Below are positions 54,474-64,000 of a DNA stretch of 64,000 bases, in pieces. How positions within the stretch are numbered: the stretch's first letter is position 1; every line of letters begins with the position of its first letter. The DNA comes from Heyndrickxia sporothermodurans (GTDB taxonomy: Bacteria > Bacillota > Bacilli > Bacillales > Bacillaceae_C): the NCBI GenBank assembly GCA_018333075.1, contig BORH01000005.1:186001-250000 (forward strand), given 5' to 3'. Both the position numbers and the translations under genes were made by a program. The notes beneath the pieces are model-generated. The model did no database searches, was not told the DNA's origin, and worked only from the letters and a program-made list of their open reading frames with translations.

Positions 54474-55952
54474 TTGGAAAAGGTTGATATTTTTAAAGAT
54501 ATCGCCGAAAGAACAGGCGGCGACATTTATTTAGGAGTAGTTGGTGCAGTACGGACTGGAAAATCTACGTTTATTAAGAAATTTATGGAGCTAGTTGTTT
54601 TACCTAATATCGCAAGTGAAGCAGACAGAAATCGAGCACAGGATGAATTACCGCAAAGTGCAGCTGGAAGAACAATAATGACTACAGAACCAAAGTTTGT
54701 TCCTAACCAAGCTGTTTCCGTCCATGTTGATGATGGATTAGATGTGAATATTCGTCTTGTTGATTGTGTCGGTTATACAGTTCCTGGAGCAAAAGGGTAT
54801 GAAGACGAAAATGGACCTAGGATGATTCATACGCCATGGTATGAGGAACCTATTTCATTTCATGAAGCGGCTGAAATTGGAACAAGAAAGGTCATTCAGG
54901 AGCATTCCGTAATAGGTGTAGTTATTACTACAGATGGATCTATAGGAGAAATTCCACGAAATGACTATGTTGAAGCAGAGGAAAGGGTAATAGCTGAACT
55001 GAAGGAAGTAGGAAAACCATTTATAATGGTAGTGAATTCAGCAAAGCCTCATCATCCCGAAACAGAGTCCTTACGATTATCTTTAGCGGAAAAATACGAC
55101 ATACCAGTTGTAGCCATGTCAGTAGAAAGTATGCGTGAAGGTGATGTGTTGAATGTACTTCGCGAGGCCTTGTATGAATTTCCAGTTCTTGAAGTGAATG
55201 TTAACTTGCCGAGTTGGGTAATGGTACTGACAGAAAATCATTGGCTGCGCGAAAACTATCAAGAAGCAGTAAAGGAAACAGTAAAAGATATTAAAAGATT
55301 AAGAGATGTTGATCGAGTAGTACAACAATTTAGCGAATATGATTTTATCGAAGATGCAGGTTTGGCGGGAATTGAAATGGGGCAAGGGGTAGCAGAAATT
55401 GATTTATATGCTCCAGACGAATTATATGATCAAGTATTAAAAGAAATTGTTGGAGTTGAAATTCGCGGAAAAGATCATTTGTTAGAGTTAATGCAAGATT
55501 TCTCACATGCTAAACGTGAATATGATCAAATATCTGAAGCACTAAAAATGGTGAAACAAACCGGTTATGGAATTGCTTCACCAACACTCAGTGATATGAG
55601 TTTAGATGAACCTGAAATTATTCGCCAAGGATCTAGATTTGGAGTAAGATTGAAAGCAGTCGCCCCTTCCATTCATATGATAAAGGTTGATGTGGAATCT
55701 GAATTTTCACCTATAATTGGTACGGAAAAGCAGAGCGAGGAACTTGTAAGGTACCTAATGCAAGATTTTGAAGATGATCCGCTATCCATTTGGAATTCAG
55801 ATATTTTCGGAAGAAATTTGAGCTCTATTGTTCGTGAAGGAATTCAAGCGAAACTTTCTCTAATGCCTGAAAATGCTCGCTACAAGCTAAAAGAAACGTT
55901 AGAGAGAATCATTAATGAAGGCTCAGGAGGATTAATTGCAATCATCTTATAA
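54474..55952 (+). CDS. spoIVA: Spore morphogenesis ATPase SpoIVA
   Basis: ATPase of 492 residues that polymerises around the forespore with help from SpoVM and forms the base on which coat and cortex are built. Walker A LGVVGAVRTGKSTFIKK (near residue 22) and the DIFKDIAERTGGDIYLG start are conserved. The segment VRLVDCVGYTVPGAKGYEDENGPRM is the TRAFAC-like switch region (here NIRLVDCVGYTVPG). The C-terminal end (about 395-492) carries the localisation part. Start TTG behind GGGAGGG. Length equals B. subtilis SpoIVA. Confidence 0.97.
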   Translation: MEKVDIFKDIAERTGGDIYLGVVGAVRTGKSTFIKKFMELVVLPNIASEADRNRAQDELPQSAAGRTIMTTEPKFVPNQAVSVHVDDGLDVNIRLVDCVGYTVPGAKGYEDENGPRMIHTPWYEEPISFHEAAEIGTRKVIQEHSVIGVVITTDGSIGEIPRNDYVEAEERVIAELKEVGKPFIMVVNSAKPHHPETESLRLSLAEKYDIPVVAMSVESMREGDVLNVLREALYEFPVLEVNVNLPSWVMVLTENHWLRENYQEAVKETVKDIKRLRDVDRVVQQFSEYDFIEDAGLAGIEMGQGVAEIDLYAPDELYDQVLKEIVGVEIRGKDHLLELMQDFSHAKREYDQISEALKMVKQTGYGIASPTLSDMSLDEPEIIRQGSRFGVRLKAVAPSIHMIKVDVESEFSPIIGTEKQSEELVRYLMQDFEDDPLSIWNSDIFGRNLSSIVREGIQAKLSLMPENARYKLKETLERIINEGSGGLIAIIL

Positions 55953-55958
55953 ACACAG

Positions 55959-55986
55959 TGCCAGGCTAAAAAGCTTGGCATTTTTG
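55959..55986 (+). terminator. Intrinsic terminator after spoIVA
   Basis: TGCCAGGCT pairs with AGCTTGGCA (55959-55967 with 55972-55980, one G-U), then TTTTT. Confidence 0.88.
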
Positions 55987-56110
55987 CTGTTTTGCAGAAA
56001 AGTTTCCCATAATTTCACGAATTATTCTTGCTAACCCTATTTTATTGTGATAATCTTTTAACAGAATTGTTGTTGATGAAGTAATCAACCACATTCTATG
56101 CGGATTTTAA

Positions 56111-56132
56111 CGGTTTACATGTATATAAACCG
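56111..56132. promoter_or_regulatory. Perfect inverted repeat upstream of hbs, possible operator
   Basis: CGGTTTA (56111-56117) and TAAACCG (56126-56132) with an 8-base AT centre, partly extended outward by TTAA/TTAA. It lies in the 253-base gap, 74 bases before the hbs start and close to weak promoter-like sequences. It is not followed by a T tract. Confidence 0.42.
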
Positions 56133-56205
56133 ATTAAAATGTTTACTAATGTAATATAACAAAAAAACAAACATGTTTTTAATTTCTTGGGAGGAGGTGA
56201 ATGGC

Positions 56206-56478
56206 ATGAACAAAACTGAATTAATCAATGCTGTTGCTGAAGCAACTGAACTTTCTAAAAAAGATGCAACTAAAGCGGTTGATGCTATTTTCGAATCTAT
56301 TCAAAATGCATTAGCAAGTGGCGATAAAGTACAACTAATTGGATTCGGTAACTTTGAAGTACGTGAACGTGCTGCTCGTAAAGGACGTAATCCACAAACT
56401 GGTGAAGAGATTGAAATCGCAGCTAGCAAAGTACCTGCATTCAAACCAGGTAAGGCGCTTAAAGATGCTGTAAAATAA
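56206..56478 (+). CDS. hbs: DNA-binding protein HU (HBsu)
   Basis: Small basic protein of 90 residues that bends and packs DNA as a homodimer. [20 protein letters not shown] at the start and the DNA-binding arm signature [21 protein letters not shown] (quoted in part, about residues 46-66) are clear. The frame is open 11 codons earlier, but GGAGGAGGTGA lies 7 bases before the ATG at 56206. The ribosome site is very strong, fitting an abundant protein. Between spoIVA and folE as in B. subtilis. Confidence 0.97.
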   Translation: MNKTELINAVAEATELSKKDATKAVDAIFESIQNALASGDKVQLIGFGNFEVRERAARKGRNPQTGEEIEIAASKVPAFKPGKALKDAVK

Positions 56479-56506
56479 GTACATATGTCTCACTTTGAGC
56501 GTGATG

Positions 56507-56537
56507 AAAAGGGCTGTTTATATACAGCCCTTTTTTC
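56507..56537 (+). terminator. Intrinsic terminator after hbs
   Basis: AAAAGGGCTGT pairs with ACAGCCCTTTT (56507-56517 with 56524-56534) and continues with Ts. Confidence 0.9.
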
Positions 56538-56715
56538 TATTTTGAAATGGTATTTCTCCTGAACGCTATACTCCCTTTTCATTTCTTTAAAGAATTCCTT
56601 TGTTTTTATAGTAGAGTTTTGCTGTGATCCTTCGGGTGTGCTAAGATTAGAAATGTTATTATATATATTAATTGTATTTTTAATAGAGATCGTTTTTTTG
56701 TGTAGGAGGATTTTA

Positions 56716-57282
56716 ATGGTAGAGATCAATCGTAGCCAAATTGAAGAGGCAATCCGATTAATTATAGATGCTATTGGGGAAGACCCTAAAAGAGAAGGAT
56801 TATTAGAAACACCTGAAAGAGTAGCTAAAATGTATGAGGAAGTATTCTGTGGTGTAAATCAAGATCCGAAAGATTTTTTTGATTTGGTGTTTAGCGAAGA
56901 TCATGAGGAACTTGTATTAGTAAAGGATATTCCGTTTTTTTCAATGTGTGAACATCATTTTGTGCCATTTTTCGGTAAAGCTCATATCGCATATTTACCT
57001 CGAAACGGAAAGGTTACAGGCCTTAGTAGATTAGCTCGTGCTGTTGAAGCTGTTGCGAAACGTCCACAATTACAAGAGAGAATGACCTCCATTATAGCTG
57101 ATGCTATTAATGAAAAACTAGAACCTCATGGTGTAATGGTCATTATTGAAGCAGAACATATGTGTATGACAATGCGAGGGGTTAAAAAGCCAGGATCAAA
57201 AACGGTAACAACTGCTGTTCGAGGTAACTTAATAAATGATTCATATGCACGTTCGGAAATACTAGCATTAATTAAATCGTAA
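56716..57282 (+). CDS. folE: GTP cyclohydrolase I (FolE/MtrA)
   Basis: Makes 7,8-dihydroneopterin triphosphate from GTP, the first step of folate synthesis (188 residues, decamer). Zinc ligands are in [13 protein letters not shown] (Cys and His, near residue 75) and in EHMCMTMRG (second cysteine, near 146). Catalytic [19 protein letters not shown] is present. The frame is open 26 codons further up as a hydrophobic stretch; GTAGGAGG lies before the ATG at 56716, which gives the normal length. First gene of the mtrAB operon. Confidence 0.96.
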   Translation: MVEINRSQIEEAIRLIIDAIGEDPKREGLLETPERVAKMYEEVFCGVNQDPKDFFDLVFSEDHEELVLVKDIPFFSMCEHHFVPFFGKAHIAYLPRNGKVTGLSRLARAVEAVAKRPQLQERMTSIIADAINEKLEPHGVMVIIEAEHMCMTMRGVKKPGSKTVTTAVRGNLINDSYARSEILALIKS

Positions 57283-57322
57283 AGAAAAAGATGCTTTTCT
57301 ATTATCTTTGGAGGTAATAAAA

Positions 57323-57556
57323 TTGAAAAATCTAAGTAATAGCAGTGATTATATTATTATTAAAGCGATTGAGGATGGAGTAAATGTTATAGGATTAACG
57401 AGAGGTTCTGATACGAAATTTCATCATAATGAAAAGTTGGATAAAGGTGAAGTAATGATAGCGCAGTTTACTGAGCATACTTCAGCTATAAAAGTACGCG
57501 GAGAAGCAAAAATTTATACTAGTATTGCAGAATTAAATAGTGAAATTAGCAAATGA
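57323..57556 (+). CDS. mtrB: Tryptophan RNA-binding attenuation protein TRAP
   Basis: An 11-subunit ring protein (77 residues) that binds tryptophan and then the trp leader RNA at repeated (G/U)AG triplets, shutting off trp genes. Conserved core: [20 protein letters not shown], then [11 protein letters not shown] and [17 protein letters not shown] at 57308 overlaps the GGAGGT ribosome site; the TTG at 57323 gives the right length. It implies TRAP control of tryptophan synthesis genes, probably downstream of aroB outside the window. Confidence 0.95.
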   Translation: MKNLSNSSDYIIIKAIEDGVNVIGLTRGSDTKFHHNEKLDKGEVMIAQFTEHTSAIKVRGEAKIYTSIAELNSEISK

Positions 57557-57765
57557 AAGAAAATAAAACTTAAATGAGCTTAATAATTTTGCTTAATGGT
57601 TTTAAAATATGTCAAAAAAATCATAAATTGTGTAAATAGGGTCCTAAAGCGTAAGAGATTGGAATAAAACTGAAACAGATGAAAGGATTTTTATGTTATA
57701 ATATTTTTTACATGCAGCTAAGCGAGTATCGCTAGAAATTGAGAAAGAAATGGGGATTAAGGGAA

Positions 57766-58578
57766 ATGAACTTGCAAGAAAGGATGCAACAAGTTGCTAC
57801 TATTAAAGAGAATATTCAACAAAAAATATCACAGAACTACTTAATGAAATTTATTGATGAGCCATATATTGATGAAGATCGCATTTTAATGCTAATAGAA
57901 AGTTTAATGGCACAAAATTTATCACATTCGTCAATTAATCAATTTGTTACAACTGCAATGCTCATTCAAATTGCCCTTGATACCCATGATAAAGTGAATA
58001 ATTCAAATGAGCCATTAAAGCAAAGACAACTAACTGTCCTTGCAGGAGATTATTATAGCGGTTTATATTATAAAATTTTAGCTGAGGTAGAAAATGTACC
58101 ATTAATTAGAGCTTTAGCTGAAGGCATTAAACTGGTAAATGAGTACAAAATCACATTATATCGTATAGAAGATGAAAATATCGATGGTTATCTACATACA
58201 GTAAAAAAAGCAGAATCAACCATTGCCTCGAAATTTATACATTTTTTTGGTTCTAAAACATTATCTGTTTTGAATGAAGAATTAATGCTTTTTAATAAGT
58301 TGATTTTGGAAAAAGAAAAAGTTGAGGACGGAAAAAGTTCACAGTTATTTGAAGCACTAAAAAAATATTTATTACCTATCAGCGATTTACCTTTCCAACA
58401 GCTTTCTAAAGAAAATAAATTAATATTAATTGAAGCCTGTCAAGAATACATAAATAAATCCGGTCAAGCAATTAAGGAAGCGATGGAGAGAATTAAGTTA
58501 AATCAATTACTGGAACAAAGAGTACTGTTTCTTCTAAATCAACATTCTAAAACAACACTATTTTTGGAAGAGGGTTAA
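57766..58578 (+). CDS. hepS: Heptaprenyl diphosphate synthase component I
   Basis: Small subunit (270 residues) of the two-part enzyme that makes the C35 side chain of menaquinone-7; it helps set product length and has no catalytic aspartates. Family match is in TAMLIQIALDTHDKV and RQLTVLAGDYYSGLYYKIL (about residues 65-110). The frame is open nine codons earlier; AAGGGA lies before the ATG at 57766. First gene of hepS-menG-hepT. The 209-base gap before it shows no clear terminator for mtrB. Confidence 0.92.
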   Translation: MNLQERMQQVATIKENIQQKISQNYLMKFIDEPYIDEDRILMLIESLMAQNLSHSSINQFVTTAMLIQIALDTHDKVNNSNEPLKQRQLTVLAGDYYSGLYYKILAEVENVPLIRALAEGIKLVNEYKITLYRIEDENIDGYLHTVKKAESTIASKFIHFFGSKTLSVLNEELMLFNKLILEKEKVEDGKSSQLFEALKKYLLPISDLPFQQLSKENKLILIEACQEYINKSGQAIKEAMERIKLNQLLEQRVLFLLNQHSKTTLFLEEG

Positions 58579-58581
58579 GCA

Positions 58582-59286
58582 ATGCAATCAAAAGAAGAAC
58601 GTGTTCATGATGTTTTTGAATCAATCTATGGTAATTATGATAAAATGAACTCCATCATAAGTTTTCAAATGCATCTTAAATGGCGTAAAGATACAATGAA
58701 GAAGATGGCTGTGGGAAAAGGAAAATCAGCTTTAGACGTTTGTTGTGGAACGGCTGATTGGACTATTGCTTTGGCTGAAGCGGTTGGCCCTGAAGGTAAA
58801 GTCTATGGTTTAGACTTTAGCAAGAACATGCTTAAAATTGGGGAAGAAAAGGTAAGGAAGCTTGGATTAAACCAAGTAGAAATTGTTCATGGCAATGCAA
58901 TGGAGCTTCCTTTTGATAATGATACATTTGATTATGTTACGATTGGTTTTGGATTAAGGAATGTACCAGATTACATGCAAGTTCTTAAAGAAATGCTTCG
59001 CGTATTAAAACCAGGTGGAATGGCTGTTTGTCTAGAGACATCACAACCTACTATGTTTGGATATCGCCAACTCTATTATGCGTATTTTCGGTATATTATG
59101 CCTATGATGGGGAAACTTTTTGCTAAAAGTTATAAGGAATACTCATGGTTACAGGAATCTGCAAGAGATTTTCCAGGTATTAAAGAACTAGCAAATATGT
59201 TTGAAAAAGCTGGATTCCAGAACATCCAATATAAGCCATACAGTGGAGGTGCGGCGGCATCACATATAGGGTATAAAGAGAAATGA
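58582..59286 (+). CDS. menG: Demethylmenaquinone methyltransferase
   Basis: SAM-dependent C-methyltransferase (234 residues) for the last step of menaquinone synthesis (MenG/UbiE family). [16 protein letters not shown] at the start; SAM motif [18 protein letters not shown] (near residue 50); motif II region [33 protein letters not shown]; signature [13 protein letters not shown] at the end. Three bases after hepS. Confidence 0.96.
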   Translation: MQSKEERVHDVFESIYGNYDKMNSIISFQMHLKWRKDTMKKMAVGKGKSALDVCCGTADWTIALAEAVGPEGKVYGLDFSKNMLKIGEEKVRKLGLNQVEIVHGNAMELPFDNDTFDYVTIGFGLRNVPDYMQVLKEMLRVLKPGGMAVCLETSQPTMFGYRQLYYAYFRYIMPMMGKLFAKSYKEYSWLQESARDFPGIKELANMFEKAGFQNIQYKPYSGGAAASHIGYKEK

Positions 59287-59305
59287 TAAGCTGGGTGGAA
59301 ATTAT

Positions 59306-60268
59306 ATGAAATTACAAAGATTGTATTCGTTTTTAAAAACGGATATAGATGTAATAGAAAAAGAACTTGTTGCTGCTATACAGTCCAAATCAGATTTATT
59401 ACAAAGTGCATCCTTAAATTTAATACAAGCTGGCGGGAAAAGAATTCGTCCAGTGTTTGTTCTGTTGTCAGCGAAATTTGGAAAATATGATATAGAAGTA
59501 ATCAAAAATGTTGCTGTCTCATTAGAACTAATTCATATGGCATCACTCGTTCATGATGATGTAATAGATGATGCGGAGCTTAGAAGAGGAAAGCCGACAG
59601 TAAAAGCGAGATGGGACAACCGTATCGCAATGTATACAGGTGATTATATTTTGGCATGCTCACTTGAGTATATGACAAAAATAGAAAATTCAATTGCTCA
59701 TCGAATATTAGCAGATACAATGGTAGAAGTGTGCATTGGAGAAATTAAACAAATTCAAGATAAATATCGCTTTGATCAAAATTTAAGAGACTATCTTAGA
59801 CGAATAAAAAGGAAAACAGCGATTCTCATTGCAGCAAGCTGTCAATTAGGAGCAGTTGCTGCAGGTACAGATGAAGAAATACATAAGAAATTATATAAAT
59901 TTGGTTATTACGTTGGTATGTCCTATCAAATAACAGATGATATTTTAGATTTTACTGCATCTGAAAAACAACTTGGAAAACCTGCAGGTTCAGATTTATT
60001 ACAAGGGAATATTACATTGCCTGTTTTATATGCTATGCAAAATCCAAGTGTGGAAAGAATGATTAAAACGGTAAGCGAATCAACTACGAAGGAAGAAATG
60101 AAAAGTTTAATTATTAACATTAAAGAAACAGGGGCCATTGAAAAATCTAATTTACTTAGTCAACTGTATTTAAAAAAAGCGATGGATATTTTAGAACAAC
60201 TGCCTAATAACCGTTTTAGAAAATCATTAATTGATGTGGCAAACTTCATTGGAAAACGAAAATATTAA
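59306..60268 (+). CDS. hepT: Heptaprenyl diphosphate synthase component II
   Basis: Catalytic subunit (320 residues) of the polyprenyl synthase. First aspartate-rich motif in LVHDDVIDDAELRRGKPT (near residue 80), second in YQITDDILDFTASEKQLGKP (near 208); GGKRIRPVFVLLSAK binds the diphosphate. Works with HepS to extend farnesyl diphosphate to C35. It begins 19 bases after menG and ends the cluster. Confidence 0.96.
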   Translation: MKLQRLYSFLKTDIDVIEKELVAAIQSKSDLLQSASLNLIQAGGKRIRPVFVLLSAKFGKYDIEVIKNVAVSLELIHMASLVHDDVIDDAELRRGKPTVKARWDNRIAMYTGDYILACSLEYMTKIENSIAHRILADTMVEVCIGEIKQIQDKYRFDQNLRDYLRRIKRKTAILIAASCQLGAVAAGTDEEIHKKLYKFGYYVGMSYQITDDILDFTASEKQLGKPAGSDLLQGNITLPVLYAMQNPSVERMIKTVSESTTKEEMKSLIINIKETGAIEKSNLLSQLYLKKAMDILEQLPNNRFRKSLIDVANFIGKRKY

Positions 60269-60395
60269 TTTAAATGAATTTGGGGAAAATTTCTAAATTA
60301 AAGCGTTTTCGAATAACGATTGCTAAAATGGATAAATAATGATAATATTTTCGAGGATACATAAGTCCTAAAAGAAATACTTTGTAGGAGGCAAA

Positions 60396-60845
60396 ATGAT
60401 GGAAAAAACATTTTTAATGGTAAAACCAGACGGAGTACAAAGAGAACTTATCGGTGAAATTGTGTCCCGTTTTGAAAAAAAAGGATTTCAACTTGTTGGT
60501 GCAAAATTGATGAATGTTTCTAAAGAGACTGCTGAAAAACATTATGCAGAACATAAAGAGCGTCCTTTCTTTGGCGAGTTAGTTGATTTTATTACTTCAA
60601 GCCCTGTATTTGCAATGGTATGGCAAGGTGAAAACGTAATTGCAACAGCACGTCAAATGATGGGTTCTACAAATCCTAAAGATGCTGCACCTGGAACTAT
60701 TCGTGGCGACTTTGGTGTAACAGTTGGTAAAAACATAATTCATGGTTCAGATTCCCCTGAAAGTGCAGTTAGAGAAATTGGTATTTTCTTTAAAGAAGAA
60801 GAACTTGTAGAGTACTCAAAGTTAATTAATAACTGGATTTATTAA
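60396..60845 (+). CDS. ndk: Nucleoside diphosphate kinase
   Basis: Balances NTP and dNTP pools (149 residues). The phospho-histidine is in [13 protein letters not shown] (near residue 116). [21 protein letters not shown] and [11 protein letters not shown] complete the active site. GTAGGAGG precedes the ATG; start at 60396 or one codon later, since the family has MMEKTF. Strong terminator follows. Confidence 0.97.
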   Translation: MMEKTFLMVKPDGVQRELIGEIVSRFEKKGFQLVGAKLMNVSKETAEKHYAEHKERPFFGELVDFITSSPVFAMVWQGENVIATARQMMGSTNPKDAAPGTIRGDFGVTVGKNIIHGSDSPESAVREIGIFFKEEELVEYSKLINNWIY

Positions 60846-60853
60846 TGAAAAGC

Positions 60854-60886
60854 AAAAGATTGACTATTTAGTCAATCTTTTTTTTT
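60854..60886 (+). terminator. Intrinsic terminator after ndk
   Basis: AAAAGATTGACT pairs with AGTCAATCTTTT (60854-60865 with 60870-60881), loop ATTT, then more Ts. Confidence 0.92.
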
Positions 60887-60980
60887 ACACAAAAGAAGAA
60901 TGTCTTTATTAAATACTATATTCCATTTTTCAAAAAGTTCGTTATACTAATAGAAAAGTTGTATTATAGGGGAAATGAAA

Positions 60981-61754
60981 ATGAGTAAGGATTATCAAGA
61001 ATTTATTATACAAGTAAGAAAAAAGACCAATATTGATTTAGCTTTATATAAAGAAGCACAAATGAAAAGAAGGCTAACATCCTTATATGAAAAAAAGGGC
61101 TATTCTTCCTTTCAAGAATATTTTCAAGCAATGAATAGAAGTTCAGAAGTATTACATGAGTTTTTAGATAGAATGACGATAAATGTTTCAGAATTTTATC
61201 GTAATAAGCAGAGGTGGGATGTTTTAGAAAATAAAATCCTTCCACGACTACTATCTGAAAACAAACGACTTAAGATTTGGTCTGCTGCCTCATCTACAGG
61301 AGAAGAACCATACACGCTTGCAATGATATTATCCAAATATCTCCCGCTTTCTAGTATTTCAATTTTTGCGACAGATATAGATGAGAATGCTATTCAAAAA
61401 GCGAAAAATGGAATTTATCCTGATCGTTCACTTAATGAGGTACCGGAAGAAATGAAACGAAAGTTTTTCATACAAAATGGAACATATTATCAAATATCAG
61501 AGGAAATCAAAAAAACTGTTACTTTTAAAAGGCATAATTTGTTAGCAGAACCGTTCGATTCTAATTATGATCTCATTGTATGCAGAAATGTTTTAATTTA
61601 TTTTACTGAGGATGCAAAAGATCTTTTATATCATAAGTTTAATAAGGCATTGCGTGAAGGTGGTACACTTTTTGTAGGAAGTACTGAACAAATTTTTAAC
61701 CCGCCTTCCTATAATTTTATGATAGAGGATACTTTTTTTTATAAAAAAGTATAG
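60981..61754 (+). CDS. cheR: Chemotaxis protein methyltransferase CheR
   Basis: Methylates glutamates of chemoreceptors with S-adenosylmethionine, for adaptation (257 residues). N-terminal helical domain (1-70; [14 protein letters not shown]), linker with [17 protein letters not shown] motif [19 protein letters not shown] (near residue 100), [11 protein letters not shown], and [13 protein letters not shown] (near 200). ATG two codons earlier is too close to the AGGGGA ribosome site. Place between ndk and aroF matches B. subtilis and shows a motile organism. Confidence 0.95.
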   Translation: MSKDYQEFIIQVRKKTNIDLALYKEAQMKRRLTSLYEKKGYSSFQEYFQAMNRSSEVLHEFLDRMTINVSEFYRNKQRWDVLENKILPRLLSENKRLKIWSAASSTGEEPYTLAMILSKYLPLSSISIFATDIDENAIQKAKNGIYPDRSLNEVPEEMKRKFFIQNGTYYQISEEIKKTVTFKRHNLLAEPFDSNYDLIVCRNVLIYFTEDAKDLLYHKFNKALREGGTLFVGSTEQIFNPPSYNFMIEDTFFYKKV

Positions 61755-61885
61755 GTAAAGGTTGAAAATAGTTGTTTTTTACTGACAGGAAAATCTCAAA
61801 AATTCAAAATTTTATAGTTTATCTCTATAGGAAGTTATGTTATAGTGATACATACATCCTTTAAAGTGGTGAAGGAGGAAGGGAA

Positions 61886-63058
61886 ATGAGGTATTTAACT
61901 TCAGGTGAGTCACATGGACCTCAACTGACGACAATTATTGAAGGTTTACCAGCAGGTATGCCATTAACAAAAGAAGATATTGATTTTGAGCTTGCACGTA
62001 GACAAAAAGGATACGGCAGAGGACGAAGAATGCAAATTGAAACAGATCAAGCAACTATTTTAAGTGGTGTAAGGCATGGATTGACATTAGGTTCGCCTAT
62101 AGCTATTTCGGTGGAAAATAAGGACTGGACACATTGGACAAAAGTAATGGGAATTTCTCCACTAGAAGAAGGTCAGGAAGAGGAAATAAAGAGGAAAGTA
62201 ACACGTCCAAGACCTGGACATGCAGATTTGGTTGGTGGAATCAAGTATGGTCATAGAGATATGCGAAATGTATTAGAACGATCTTCCGCAAGAGAAACAA
62301 CAGTAAGAGTAGCAGCAGGTGCAGTGGCTAAAAAGCTTTTGTCTTTATTAGGTATTGAAGTAGCTGGACATGTTCTGGAGATAGGTGGTATTCGAGCGAA
62401 GACACCAGAGTATCCTTCACTTAAAGGTTTGAAAGAAAAAACTGAGAATTCTCCTGTGCGTTGTTATGATAAGGAAGCAGAAGTAAAAATGATGGAAGCT
62501 ATTGATCAAGCAAAAAAAGATGGGGACTCTATTGGTGGAATAGTTGAAGTTATTGTTGAAGGATTGCCCTCCGGCATCGGCAGCTATGTTCACTATGATC
62601 GTAAATTAGATGCGAAAATAGCAAGTGCAATGATTAGTATAAATGCATTTAAAGGAGTCGAATTTGGATTAGGATTCGAAATGGCTAGAAAGCCAGGTAG
62701 TCAAGTACATGATGAAATTATTTGGGCTGAAGAAAATGGCTATAGACGCAAAACGAATCGCTTAGGTGGATTCGAAGGAGGAATGACAACAGGAATGCCG
62801 ATTGTTGTCCGTGGGGTCATGAAGCCTATTCCGACTTTGTATAAACCTTTACAAAGCGTTGATATAGAATCCAAGGAACCATTTACAGCAAGTATCGAAC
62901 GTTCAGATAGTTGTGCTGTTCCTGCGGCGAGTGTAGTTGCAGAGGCTGTAGTAGCATGGGAAGTAGCTAGTGCAATAGTAAATCAGTATTATAGTGATCG
63001 ATTCAGTACGTTAAAAGAGCTAATTGAGCAAGAAAAGTTAAACGGCAGGTCCTTTTAA
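61886..63058 (+). CDS. aroF: Chorismate synthase
   Basis: Last step of the shikimate pathway: EPSP to chorismate with reduced FMN (390 residues; AroC in other nomenclature). Signature 1 [20 protein letters not shown] at the start; [19 protein letters not shown]; signature near [17 protein letters not shown] (residue 133); signature 3 [17 protein letters not shown] near 337. The ribosome site is GAAGGAGGAAGGG. First gene of the aromatic operon; aroB starts at the base after its stop codon. Confidence 0.97.
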   Translation: MRYLTSGESHGPQLTTIIEGLPAGMPLTKEDIDFELARRQKGYGRGRRMQIETDQATILSGVRHGLTLGSPIAISVENKDWTHWTKVMGISPLEEGQEEEIKRKVTRPRPGHADLVGGIKYGHRDMRNVLERSSARETTVRVAAGAVAKKLLSLLGIEVAGHVLEIGGIRAKTPEYPSLKGLKEKTENSPVRCYDKEAEVKMMEAIDQAKKDGDSIGGIVEVIVEGLPSGIGSYVHYDRKLDAKIASAMISINAFKGVEFGLGFEMARKPGSQVHDEIIWAEENGYRRKTNRLGGFEGGMTTGMPIVVRGVMKPIPTLYKPLQSVDIESKEPFTASIERSDSCAVPAASVVAEAVVAWEVASAIVNQYYSDRFSTLKELIEQEKLNGRSF

Positions 63059-64000
63059 ATGGAAAAAGTAGAAATTCTAACAAAATCTAAAAATTATCAT
63101 GTCTTTATTGGTGAAAATATTTTACAAGCATTAACCACCAAATTAGATGGATTTTCAAAGGTTTTGATTATCACTGATGAAACGGTAAGTGAATATTATC
63201 AGAATACATTAATTGAATATTTTCCGAAAAGTATTATATATACTGTTCCAAGTGGTGAAAAAGCCAAAACGTTTAATGTTTATGAAGAGTGTATTAATTT
63301 TGCCCTAAAGGCAGGTCTTGACCGAAAGTCAGCGATTTTTGCATTTGGCGGAGGAGCAGTTGGGGATTTAGCTGGATTTGTAGCAGCAACCTACATGCGA
63401 GGAATTGGATTTGTTCAAATTCCAACTACTATCCTGGCACATGATAGTGCAGTAGGTGGAAAGGTAGCGATCAATCATCCTCTAGGGAAAAATATTGTTG
63501 GTGCTTTTTATCAACCCGAAATGGTCATTTACGATACGTTATTTTTGAAAAGCTTACCAAAAAGACAAATTAGAAGTGGTTTTTCAGAAGTGATTAAGCA
63601 TGCGCTTATCGCAGATCCTTTATTTTTAAAGCAATTAATGCAAGAGGTATCATCTATTGATCAAGTAAATAGTGACAAACTACCACAATACTTAAAAAGA
63701 GGAATAGAAATAAAAGCATCCTTTGTATCAATTGATGAAAGAGAAGCAGGGATAAGGGCATTTCTAAACTTTGGTCACACATTGGGACATGCAATTGAAG
63801 CTAATGCTGGATTTGGAGATCTTACTCATGGCGAAGCTGTAATGTCTGGAATGGTTTTTGCGTTGTATATTAGTGAACAAAATGTTGGATTGGAATTTAA
63901 TATCCAACAATTTATTCAGTGGATTGAAATGCTTGGATATGAGTGGAAAATACCTTCTTATATGAAATTTGATATCATTTTCGAATTAATGAAGAGAGAT
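63059..64000 (+). CDS. aroB: 3-dehydroquinate synthase, 5' part (cut by window end)
   Basis: Second step of the shikimate pathway: DAHP to 3-dehydroquinate, using NAD and zinc. The 314 codons present start MEKVEILTKSKNYHVFIGEN. NAD loop AIFAFGGGAVGDLAGFVAAT (near residue 98); QIPTTILAHDSAVGGKVAIN; zinc ligands in GFSEVIKHALIADP, FLNFGHTLGHAIEA (two histidines) and THGEAV. The ATG follows the aroF stop directly, with only a weak ribosome site, so coupling is likely. About 45 more codons are expected beyond the window. Confidence 0.95.
   Translation, partial: MEKVEILTKSKNYHVFIGENILQALTTKLDGFSKVLIITDETVSEYYQNTLIEYFPKSIIYTVPSGEKAKTFNVYEECINFALKAGLDRKSAIFAFGGGAVGDLAGFVAATYMRGIGFVQIPTTILAHDSAVGGKVAINHPLGKNIVGAFYQPEMVIYDTLFLKSLPKRQIRSGFSEVIKHALIADPLFLKQLMQEVSSIDQVNSDKLPQYLKRGIEIKASFVSIDEREAGIRAFLNFGHTLGHAIEANAGFGDLTHGEAVMSGMVFALYISEQNVGLEFNIQQFIQWIEMLGYEWKIPSYMKFDIIFELMKRD

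Overview
The window is a stretch of chromosome from an AT-rich, endospore-forming, motile member of the Bacilli, most likely Bacillaceae. Evidence for this is the block of sporulation genes (spoIIAA-spoIIAB-sigF, a spoVA operon, dacB-spmA-spmB, cotJABC, sleB-ypeB, spoIVA), the bacillithiol enzyme YpdA, the resABCDE respiration system, TRAP (MtrB), and a gene order that follows the Bacillus subtilis fur-to-aroB region almost throughout. Genus and species cannot be fixed from the sequence alone. Nearly everything runs on the plus strand.

Layout. 1-5.2 kb: the end of fur, yqzK, the chromosome-dimer recombinase xerD and a nucleoside-salvage cluster (deoB, punA, pdp). 5.2-11.6 kb: dacF, the spoIIA operon behind a textbook sigma-H promoter, and a spoVA operon behind a textbook sigma-G promoter. 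That operon holds only spoVAA, AB, AEa and AF; the core channel genes AC, AD and AEb are absent here. 11.6-18.7 kb: lysA, an orphan ribT, a DUF309 gene and a small YjcZ protein on the minus strand, the condensin partners scpA-scpB, and dacB-spmA-spmB for the spore cortex. 18.7-27.8 kb: rluB, the cytochrome c maturation and respiration regulators resABC-resDE, and sigX-rsiX behind a SigX-type promoter. 27.9-30.1 kb: an M23/LysM cell-wall hydrolase, the riboflavin importer ribU under an FMN riboswitch, and ferredoxin.

30.2-38.7 kb: ypbB-recS-ypbD-ypbE-ypbF, then the only accessory-looking stretch. It holds cotJABC (minus), a CBS-domain protein, a GC-richer structured block of unknown nature ending in an intrinsic terminator, and an IS200-type element whose transposase is broken by a one-base deletion at its HUH metal site. 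A MecA-family adaptor follows. 38.7-46.6 kb: gudB, ypdA, ansA (minus), prsW, the germination pair sleB-ypeB, the c-di-GMP receptor ypfA/motI and ypfB. 46.7-54.3 kb: cmk, plsC, the S1-domain gene ypfD, ypzI (minus), yphA, der, gpsA, yphE and yphF. 54.4-64 kb: spoIVA, hbs, folE (mtrA)-mtrB, the menaquinone side-chain cluster hepS-menG-hepT, ndk, cheR and the start of the aromatic amino acid operon (aroF, aroB; aroB runs off the end).

How the parts fit. A sporulation programme can be followed through promoter classes: sigma-H for spoIIA; candidate sigma-F for dacF; sigma-G for spoVA and sleB; sigma-E for cotJ, spoIVA and probably dacB; a candidate sigma-K site for yjcZ. Housekeeping operons are cleanly separated by strong intrinsic terminators. 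No rRNA, tRNA, CRISPR array, prophage or defence system is visible. I found no clearly new multi-gene system; the most unexplained item is the structured block at about 36.97-37.16 kb beside the insertion sequence.
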